Shown here: piece after piece, positions 10,199-15,313 of the stretch
How the letters are laid out: each line of letters opens with the position of its first letter
How positions within the stretch are numbered: position 1 is the stretch's first letter
Assembly: GCA_903895055.1 (NCBI GenBank)
Contig: CAITSL010000037.1
Location: 1-15,313, forward strand
Direction: 5' to 3'
Origin: an uncultured bacterium
Lineage (GTDB): Bacteria; Patescibacteriota; Minisyncoccia; Phycocordibacterales; UBA9973
Length of the DNA: 15,313 bases
Position numbers and translations under genes: made by a program
The notes under the pieces: generated by a model
Told to the model about the DNA's origin: nothing
Databases searched by the model: none
The model's input: the letters and a program-made list of their open reading frames with translations, nothing else

Positions 10199-11750
10199 CC
10201 GCTCCAGTCTTAGGAACTGGTCCCGTAAGGGGTGAGGGTTCGAGTCCCTCCTTGCCCACTGTAGAAGACTGAAGGGGCAGAAATGCCTCTTTTGTTTTGA
10301 AAACACTAGCTACTTCAGTGGTTCCAAATGTCATATTTTTAAAAACCATACCTAAGGGAAATTGGAACCACTGTAATTTAATCTGTACTCCAATCTTCGC
10401 TTTGGACCATATGCTACTTGGTTGCTTTAGATACACTTCCATAAACTCGATCATTTTGTCATAATCTGCATCGCTGTTGGGAATATTGGCAAGTGAAGCT
10501 GTCACTTCTGTTAATTGATTTTCAATCATTCCTAATTGCTGTTTTAGAACGGTATCGTTAATAACCCCATCAAGATTTTTCTTAATCAGAGCTGACTGCT
10601 TTTCATTCAACTCTTTTATTATCTTTTGTAGCTGTTCAGCTTCTTTTTTTTGCCCAAGTGTTGCTTTTGTAAGATTGTCTCGGACAAGAATTTTAAGCTT
10701 CTGGTAGTGTTTTTCGTCCAATTTATATTTATCCATATAAGCCTTAAAATCCGTCTCAAAAGGATCTCTGCTGTGACTTGATTTATCATTACCAAAACGA
10801 TAGAACGGATATTTTTTATATCTTCCGCTAGACCAACTTCCTGTTAGTACCTTGCCGGCATCATTCTTCACAAACTTGCGAAGTGGAAAAGCTGGATTAT
10901 CAGTAAGATAGGCTGAGCATTTTCGTCCTCTACTTTTTAATATTCTTTGGACCTGATTAAAAAGATCTTCTGAAATAATTGGCTCAAAATGGCCCTTGTG
11001 TTTTTCTCCGAATTTAACTATCCACCCAGCAAAAAGTTCATTAGTAAGCATTTTGTAAAAATACCCCTTTGTAAATGGTTTTCCCTTTTTATTTAGCAAT
11101 CCTTCTTTAGTCATCATTCTCCTAACTTCTTCCGTTGGATAAGTATTTAAGGCGACAAGCTGAAATGTTTTGAGTATCAACGGAGCCATTATTTCATCCT
11201 GTGCGATAGTTGCTCTACCTGCCACTTGAACATTCTTATAACCCACTGTTGCCATCCAAACATACCTACCATCTCGCATAGCATCTCTCATTCCTCCGGC
11301 GCAACGTTCTGCACGAATATCATTATCAAACTGTGAAATGTTTGCCATCGTGTTCTCCATAAAACGACCCACTGGTGTATTTTCAAAATGTTCGGAAGTA
11401 GATTTGATTTCTACTCCATAGCGCTTTAGAAGTAAACGGAGCTGACTGTAGTCATCTGTGTTGCGAGACAAACGATCCAATTTATAAATTATTACTGCTT
11501 TAATGCCATTCTTTTTATCTGCACAATATTTTAATAGTTTTTGAAGTTCGGTGCGATCTACGGTTTTTGCGCTCTCGCCTTGTTCACGGAAAATCTCAAC
11601 TATTTCATAATCATTTCTTGCACTTGAACAATAATCTCTACAGATTTTCTCTTGCGTACTCAAACTATTGCCCTCATCAACTTGTTCCTTCGTTGATACT
11701 CGGACATATATCACTACTCTCTTTTGGTTTGTGTAATTGGTTTCGTTCAT
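10110..11750 (-). CDS. Large serine recombinase (site-specific integrase)
   Basis: 546 aa from ATG 11750; a TTG at 11777 would add nine residues. Resolvase domain RVVIYVRVSTKEQ with nucleophile Ser19, then YKLDRLSRN (89-97) and a GRFMENTMANISQFDND helix; a Recombinase domain from about 165 (VGYKN... to LTNELFAGWIVK); a ribbon region (288-328), a coiled coil (about 345-440), and a WFQFPLG segment near 470. In related enzymes the ribbon holds four Zn-binding cysteines around LTGSWSxGRxKxYPYYRC; here that segment is FVKNDAGKVLTGSWSSGR and YPFYRFGND, with no cysteine left. From about residue 498 the frame is antisense to tRNA-Leu (VGKEGLEPSPLTGP...), so the true tail was probably set by integration. 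Likely moves the surrounding element. Confidence 0.9.
   Translation of the reverse strand: MNETNYTNQKRVVIYVRVSTKEQVDEGNSLSTQEKICRDYCSSARNDYEIVEIFREQGESAKTVDRTELQKLLKYCADKKNGIKAVIIYKLDRLSRNTDDYSQLRLLLKRYGVEIKSTSEHFENTPVGRFMENTMANISQFDNDIRAERCAGGMRDAMRDGRYVWMATVGYKNVQVAGRATIAQDEIMAPLILKTFQLVALNTYPTEEVRRMMTKEGLLNKKGKPFTKGYFYKMLTNELFAGWIVKFGEKHKGHFEPIISEDLFNQVQRILKSRGRKCSAYLTDNPAFPLRKFVKNDAGKVLTGSWSSGRYKKYPFYRFGNDKSSHSRDPFETDFKAYMDKYKLDEKHYQKLKILVRDNLTKATLGQKKEAEQLQKIIKELNEKQSALIKKNLDGVINDTVLKQQLGMIENQLTEVTASLANIPNSDADYDKMIEFMEVYLKQPSSIWSKAKIGVQIKLQWFQFPLGMVFKNMTFGTTEVASVFKTKEAFLPLQSSTVGKEGLEPSPLTGPVPKTGAATNYATCPLFFLQPFFSLISIAHFLYKFH
10177..10258 (+). tRNA. tRNA-Leu (anticodon TAG), likely integration site
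   Basis: Acceptor GGGCAAG/CTTGCCC, discriminator A; anticodon arm CCAGT-CTTAGGA-ACTGG; class II variable arm TCCCGTAAGGGGT; T arm GAGGG-TTCGAGT-CCCTC. No encoded CCA. The 5' end overlaps the homing endonuclease ORF, and the whole gene is antisense to the recombinase reading frame. Confidence 0.95.
10272..10298 (+). terminator. Intrinsic terminator after tRNA-Leu(TAG)
   Basis: AAGGGGCA (10272-10279), GAAA loop, TGCCTCTT (10284-10291): an 8-bp stem with one G-U pair, followed by TTGTTTT. It sits 13 nt past the tRNA and overlaps the antisense recombinase frame. Confidence 0.7.
10316..10373. repeat. 12-bp perfect inverted repeat near the recombinase 3' end
   Basis: CAGTGGTTCCAA (10316-10327) and TTGGAACCACTG (10362-10373) are exact complements separated by 34 bp with a central TTTTTAAAAA palindrome (10336-10345). 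One arm covers the codons for the WFQF motif, so part of the match may be protein-driven. It could be a recombinase binding site or an RNA hairpin. Confidence 0.5.
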
Positions 11751-11946
11751 ATTCTTTTTTGTCCAGGAATGCCTCAACTAGAACACCTGCTAGGTAATCC
11801 AGTTGAGCATCCTCAGACGAGTTATTAATAATACTCAAAGAGGGACAACGAATCGACTCTTTGTTGCTACACAATAAGTCTCGTTGCCCCTCTTTAGGTA
11901 CAAGTTTATTATTGTCGATTATTAACTTATCATGTAGCTCGTTCAT
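11677..11946 (-). CDS. Small hypothetical protein overlapping the recombinase gene
   Basis: 89 aa from ATG 11946, chosen because GGGAG (11956-11960) lies 9 nt upstream, the only convincing Shine-Dalgarno sequence in the window; a frame from 12018 would overlap the PrimPol gene. It has no recognised domain. The middle SSEDAQLDYLAGVLVEAFLDKK is a likely amphipathic helix. The 3' end overlaps the recombinase start by 74 nt, so the two are probably coexpressed; a recombinase accessory or control role is a guess from position. A 15-bp inverted repeat lies inside the gene. Confidence 0.6.
   Translation of the reverse strand: MNELHDKLIIDNNKLVPKEGQRDLLCSNKESIRCPSLSIINNSSEDAQLDYLAGVLVEAFLDKKEYERNQLHKPKESSDICPSINEGTS
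11837..11895. repeat. 15-bp inverted repeat inside the small recombinase-linked gene
   Basis: AAAGAGGGACAACGA (11837-11851) is complementary to TCGTTGCCCCTCTTT (11881-11895) at 14 of 15 positions. Inner GACT (11855-11858) and AGTC (11877-11880) can extend the stem after a 3-nt bulge. It would give a strong RNA hairpin about 145 nt upstream of the recombinase ATG; it may be an attenuator or a protein-binding site. Confidence 0.6.
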
Positions 11947-11962
11947 TATATCATTCTCCCAA

Positions 11963-14218
11963 TTAAAAAGGTATCTCTTCCGGAGAGATATGTTTCGACC
12001 TTGGAATAATGTCGTCAATGGCGTAATTGCTGTCAGTTAGTGCTAGCTGTTTCGGTTCCTTTTCTTTGATTTTCTCCAAATAAATTCGTCTCTCAAAGCC
12101 GAGCATTTTTGTTGTCACTGAAATGCCTATCTGTCTAAGGTATGTTCTCAATTCATTTATCTTACGCATCAAACTAGCTGCACTTTTGGGCCAGTACTTC
12201 TCTTGCTTCTCAAAGTAATCTAGCGGAGTTCTTTTGTACAATTCTTGTAGAAGCTCTGTCGCAGTTCCTTCCCATTCTTTCTTTTCTTCCACAAAAGAGA
12301 ATAGCGTAGTCGCTACTATATTTTCATTCAGTAGCATTTCCGATTGTCTGGTTATGTTGTTCTGATAAGCTTTTAAGAATTCTTCTTTTGAATATCCTAA
12401 AGCTTCAGCGATAGCACACCCCCACAATGACCAGTCAGCCATTCTGTGATGAGCATTTAGTTTTATCGTTGGCTGTATTTGTATTGCCTTAACGAGCACA
12501 TCAAAAATGCCTCCTAGAATAGATGGTAAATCTTTGGCAAAGTTTTGATACAATTCTTTCTCCGTTTTTCTATTCTCTGGATCGATTCTTTCCAGTTCCA
12601 AAAGCAAGCTTCGCTCTAATAAGTCTGGACGAGTAGTAACGAGGTTAATCCCATTCATGCCGATACATCTCATAAAGGTATAAATGATGTCTTCGTCGTT
12701 CTCGTAGAGCTCCCTTTTGACATGACCTCCTCCGGTAATTGCCTTACATAGTGTGTCGGATTCTTCTTCAGTAATGTGACTTACGTTATCAAAGAATAGG
12801 AAGTAATGATGCGCTAAGGCTTGTATAAGCTCTCTCTGGCTGTGTGGAAAGCTTGCAACCTCTATTAATGATGGATCTACTACAAGACGAGCTAGTTTTG
12901 ATAACGTTGATTTTGAAGAGCCTTGCGCTCCAAAGACTACCAACATCACATGCGGAAAATCTGGAATAAAACAACTGATCAAGAATATCAAAAGTAATAA
13001 CTGATGTTCTGGATTAGCAACATTTATGTAATTTAAGAACAATTTTACGTCACCGTTTTTTGAAGGAGTCACTTGTTCTTTGTGATGAGGATAACGCTTA
13101 AAAATAGTTGGTGGATTGTCTACAATTTCCCAACCTTCCTTTGCTATTTTTACTATCTGCCACTTGGAATTTGTAAGATCGTAAAAAATCTCATTACCAT
13201 GCCAAGCGACACGATCATGTAATTTTATCTCTGAACCTTCAAAACATGCTTTGCCTTCAAGTACTGACAAAATACTTTTCTTCACTTCGGCCGTAGGTGC
13301 CTTTTCTTGTGTTCGGTGAATCTCACTTGAGAGCCATAGTTTTATCTTTCTACCTCCGCAAGACCAGATCTCTTGATGTCCGTCTATCTCCATAGAAATA
13401 TATCCGCGACCTTGCTCGTCGTGGAATAATGAAACATCCTTACGACCAAGAATGCTTTCAAGCAAAATACTGGCTTGGGATCCTTTGCTACCGTCCTGTA
13501 TATCGTTCTCGTGAATTTTCTTGATACTCTCCCAGACATTTCTCAATTCTGTTTCTGGAAGAGGCGGAGTATTTTTGCTGTTCCAAACTTTAAAATGCCC
13601 CCATCCTATGTTCTCCATTAGTTCTGGTGGAGTACAACTAATGATTTTACCTGCCATTGAGGCCGCTGTGTCGTTCCTAGAGCCTTCAGAGACACCATCT
13701 TTGGCTGATAACCATTTCTTGTCCTTATCTTCCTTTAAACTGACCGTCTTAGTAATATCTATTGGCCATTCCGAAAAATCGGAATCATCCGGGGATATTT
13801 GCCATTTGTACTCTCCTTTGTCGCTTACAGACGGAGCAACTAGAACATAACCTCCGTCTCCGCGAATATCGGTTAATTCTTTAACTCTTGTACCGTTTGG
13901 CACCTCATAACCTGGATGTTTATAGTAGAGGTGAACTCCACCTCCGCCACTTTTTGCTGTGACTGTTGGAGGATATCCGTTACTATTGCCACCTTGCTCA
14001 ATATCTACTACTACTATCCCAGAAATTTTTCCAGTTACTATCGCTATATTCATCGCTGGATATTTTTCAATCCATTCCTTTATCTGCTCCGGAGTTGCTC
14101 GTTTGTTTTGATACTCCTTCCAGTTGATTAATGGCTTTTTGTTGCTTCCAACTGGAATCACAGAGAACCCTCTTGCTTGATAATCTAATGCTGACTCTAA
14201 AACATTTTTATTATTCAT
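11963..14218 (-). CDS. Primase-polymerase / P-loop ATPase fusion (mobile-element replication protein)
   Basis: 751 aa. The N-terminal archaeo-eukaryotic PrimPol domain spans about 5-160: ALDYQARGFSVIPVGSNKKP, then the catalytic DxE in VVVDIEQ (Asp72, Glu74), AKSGGGGVHLYYK with the sGxH motif (His96), and TDIRGDGGYVLVAPS with the third acid Asp118. A PriCT-like helical segment follows (about 178-240, EGSRNDTAASMAGKII...). The C-terminal half holds a P-loop ATPase: Walker A GAQGSSKST (430-438), Walker B YFLFFDN (472-478), and a TTRPDLLERSLLLEL segment (528-542) with arginine-finger candidates. This pairing is typical of replication proteins of plasmids, phages and integrative elements, combining primer synthesis and helicase action. 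Its start overlaps the upstream 89-aa gene by 8 nt. Confidence 0.88.
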   Translation of the reverse strand: MNNKNVLESALDYQARGFSVIPVGSNKKPLINWKEYQNKRATPEQIKEWIEKYPAMNIAIVTGKISGIVVVDIEQGGNSNGYPPTVTAKSGGGGVHLYYKHPGYEVPNGTRVKELTDIRGDGGYVLVAPSVSDKGEYKWQISPDDSDFSEWPIDITKTVSLKEDKDKKWLSAKDGVSEGSRNDTAASMAGKIISCTPPELMENIGWGHFKVWNSKNTPPLPETELRNVWESIKKIHENDIQDGSKGSQASILLESILGRKDVSLFHDEQGRGYISMEIDGHQEIWSCGGRKIKLWLSSEIHRTQEKAPTAEVKKSILSVLEGKACFEGSEIKLHDRVAWHGNEIFYDLTNSKWQIVKIAKEGWEIVDNPPTIFKRYPHHKEQVTPSKNGDVKLFLNYINVANPEHQLLLLIFLISCFIPDFPHVMLVVFGAQGSSKSTLSKLARLVVDPSLIEVASFPHSQRELIQALAHHYFLFFDNVSHITEEESDTLCKAITGGGHVKRELYENDEDIIYTFMRCIGMNGINLVTTRPDLLERSLLLELERIDPENRKTEKELYQNFAKDLPSILGGIFDVLVKAIQIQPTIKLNAHHRMADWSLWGCAIAEALGYSKEEFLKAYQNNITRQSEMLLNENIVATTLFSFVEEKKEWEGTATELLQELYKRTPLDYFEKQEKYWPKSAASLMRKINELRTYLRQIGISVTTKMLGFERRIYLEKIKEKEPKQLALTDSNYAIDDIIPRSKHISPEEIPF

Positions 14219-14480
14219 ATAATTTTGCTTTAATCATGCATTTGTAATCTGGGAATTCCGACCTTAATATTTGTATCAACTTTGGAATTAAGCTGACTGC
14301 TTTCTGCATAGCCTCAATTTCTACATTTTCATATTCATCTTCATCATCACCAGTAATATTGTATAAATCATTCATTGTAGATAAGCCGAGCATGAACGCA
14401 GAAATTGTATCCGCGTCATATCTGACATTATTCTTTTTGAACATTTCTGAGACCTCTAATTTTGTTTTTTCTATATTCAT
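14211..14480 (-). CDS. Small hypothetical protein
   Basis: 89 aa, family not recognised. Mostly helical by appearance, with an acidic centre (ITGDDEDEYENVEIEAMQ) and a basic C-terminus; no membrane segment and no metal-binding Cys/His pattern. Its last 8 nt overlap the PrimPol start, which argues for a real, coupled gene in the replication module. AT-rich upstream region (14481-14512) without a clear Shine-Dalgarno sequence. Confidence 0.55.
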   Translation of the reverse strand: MNIEKTKLEVSEMFKKNNVRYDADTISAFMLGLSTMNDLYNITGDDEDEYENVEIEAMQKAVSLIPKLIQILRSEFPDYKCMIKAKLYE

Positions 14481-14512
14481 TTTATTAATTCTTTAATTAA
14501 TTTAGTAATTGT

Positions 14513-15028
14513 TTATAAGTTCCTATTCTCTGGCTCGACATAATGGATGCCAATCAAGTTGAACAGATCTTTTTCTTCTTTCACATCAAACTTTTCACCA
14601 TACTTGAATAAATATCCACCCGAACTCTTGAACCCATTTCGGACCCAACCATTAGCTAAAACATAGCGGCTAAACTCTGCTGAGCCCGTTCGAATTGCAA
14701 ATATTAGCCCCCAATTTCCTTCTTCCGCAAAGAAGAGATCTAATTTAATTCCACTAGGAAGTATTCTCTGTGTGTATTTACATGGCATTTCTCCTCTAAC
14801 CTTTTCCCATTGATTTACTACCTTTGCTATTCCTTCTTGAGATAAATCTATTCCAAATGGTTTTGGTATTGCCACAATCTCTATATCTCCGACCTCGGCT
14901 TTCTTGCGACGAATGGAGCCTGCTATTTCGATTCTTTCGCAGTAAGGTTTCAATTGTTCTAAAACCTCCAAGGCTATTTTATGCGCCTCCGCGTACGTGT
15001 ATTTGATTTTTTTTATTTGTTCATTCAT
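14513..15028 (-). CDS. Minimal family-X DNA polymerase-like nucleotidyltransferase
   Basis: 171 aa. Opening helices YTYAEAHKIALEVLEQL, then the nucleotidyltransferase palm motif AGSIRRKKAEVGDIEIV (36-52) with acids Asp48 and Glu50 (DxE instead of the usual DxD), third acid Asp97 in IKLDLFF, and a PolX thumb-like tail: RTGSAEFSRYVLANGW, GGYLFKYGEKFDVKEEKDLF, NLIGIHYVEPENR. The 8-kDa lyase domain and helix-hairpin-helix motifs of larger PolX enzymes are missing; the size is close to that of African swine fever virus Pol X (174 aa). Probably a gap-filling or end-processing polymerase of the element. It stands 32 nt upstream of the 89-aa gene, likely in the same operon. Confidence 0.8.
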   Translation of the reverse strand: MNEQIKKIKYTYAEAHKIALEVLEQLKPYCERIEIAGSIRRKKAEVGDIEIVAIPKPFGIDLSQEGIAKVVNQWEKVRGEMPCKYTQRILPSGIKLDLFFAEEGNWGLIFAIRTGSAEFSRYVLANGWVRNGFKSSGGYLFKYGEKFDVKEEKDLFNLIGIHYVEPENRNL

Positions 15029-15049
15029 ATAATTTTTGATTTGTGTTAA

Positions 15050-15104
15050 GTCTTTTTGGACAAGCGAAGTAATTTTTTTTACTTTCTCCGCTTGTCTTCA
15101 AGAC
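15050..15104. repeat. Multi-part inverted repeat upstream of the PolX gene
   Basis: Three nested arms: GTCTT/AAGAC (15050-15054, 15100-15104), GACAAGCG/CGCTTGTC (15059-15066, 15089-15096) and AAGTAA/TTACTT (15067-15072, 15079-15084), with a T-rich loop. It fills most of the 104-bp gap between two minus-strand genes. No T-run follows on either strand, so a terminator is uncertain; an operator or origin-like site is possible. Confidence 0.5.
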
Positions 15105-15132
15105 ATTTTATAATTTTATTGACCGCTACTAT

Positions 15133-15313
15133 TTATGTATCTAACATTCCCCAATCTTCGCCTAAAACCCAATTCAGTGTTTCTAGTCTGCCATTCAACA
15201 TACCCCATTCGAATTTTGTATATGGACCTAGGTTTTTCTTCCCATATATTTTCTCCAATTTCTTGGCTGCTTTTTCACCAGCCTTCATAAACTTAATTGC
15301 TTGTGGGTTCTTC
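15133..15313 (-). CDS. Conserved-looking hypothetical protein, C-terminal end only
   Basis: 59 codons from the window edge to TAA 15133-15135; the 5' part is outside. The visible sequence has a basic helix (FMKAGEKAAKKLEKIYGKK), then YTKFEWGMLNGRLETLNWVL and the ending GEDWGMLDT. The WGMLNGxLxxLxWVLG...W..LDT pattern is familiar to me from small uncharacterised proteins of phages and mobile elements (memory, not searched). It is read in the same direction as the replication module. Function unknown. Confidence 0.65.
   Translation of the reverse strand, partial: KNPQAIKFMKAGEKAAKKLEKIYGKKNLGPYTKFEWGMLNGRLETLNWVLGEDWGMLDT

Larger units (their letters stand above)
10259..15313. mobile_element. 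Integrative element at tRNA-Leu(TAG), right end outside the window
   Basis: A block of minus-strand genes with mobile-element functions (serine recombinase, PrimPol-ATPase, family-X polymerase, small unknown proteins) starts directly at the 3' end of tRNA-Leu. No housekeeping gene and none of the palindromic repeats of the chromosomal part were seen. The second att copy would lie past 15313, so size and type (prophage, ICE-like or integrated plasmid) stay open. No capsid or conjugation gene is visible. Confidence 0.65.

Noticed and set aside
11751..11777. TTG start adding nine residues to the recombinase
   Set aside because: ATG 11750 gives a normal distance to the catalytic YVRVS motif and is the better start codon.
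1..15313. CRISPR array or toxin-antitoxin pair
   Set aside because: No regularly spaced repeats were seen, and the small genes at 11677 and 14211 lack recognisable toxin or antitoxin motifs.

Overview
The window looks like the chromosome of a Patescibacteria/CPR bacterium (Parcubacteria-like) that carries an integrated mobile element at its right end. The reasons are: AT-rich, tightly packed genes; an IF-2 of only 502 aa that lacks the long N-terminal extension; start codons almost never preceded by a Shine-Dalgarno sequence but several times preceded by a -10 box 6-9 nt upstream (probably leaderless mRNAs); tRNA genes without encoded CCA; and short GC-rich palindromic repeats spliced in frame into housekeeping genes (the LPAGRQG-encoding repeat in rbfA, an ARGGSALGG-encoding repeat in clpB, three more inserts in a cysteine desulfurase). 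TGA ends the cysteine desulfurase, so the standard bacterial code fits. The lineage is an inference from these traits; no 16S gene is present.

Layout. 1-1165 (minus): an FMN-binding-domain protein followed by its likely flavin transferase ApbE, running off the left edge. 1225-1757 (minus): a small acyl-carrier-like protein without the usual serine, with a strong promoter, a long hairpin leader and a terminator, then tRNA-Tyr. 1823-6670 (minus): a compact run of cysteine desulfurase, membrane-anchored HtrA-like pseudoprotease and ClpB-type disaggregase. 6671-6694: a 24-bp divergent promoter. 6695-9006 (plus): DUF4446 membrane protein, infB and rbfA, with overlapping or nearly touching ends. 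9017-9434: tRNA-Leu(TAA), tRNA-Cys, a broken second tRNA-Cys copy, and tRNA-Lys. 9513-10258 (plus): a LAGLIDADG homing endonuclease gene whose 3' end lies inside tRNA-Leu(TAG).

10259-15313 is an accessory region, all on the minus strand: a hypothetical protein (partial, right edge), a minimal family-X DNA polymerase, a small unknown protein, a primase-polymerase/P-loop ATPase fusion, a small unknown protein and a large serine recombinase. The recombinase reading frame runs straight into the antisense strand of tRNA-Leu(TAG), which suggests that the element integrated at this tRNA. Recombinase, PrimPol-ATPase and PolX together look like the integration and replication module of an integrative element. 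The palindromic repeats found in the chromosomal genes were not seen in this element. No gene-free stretch exceeds about 180 bases.
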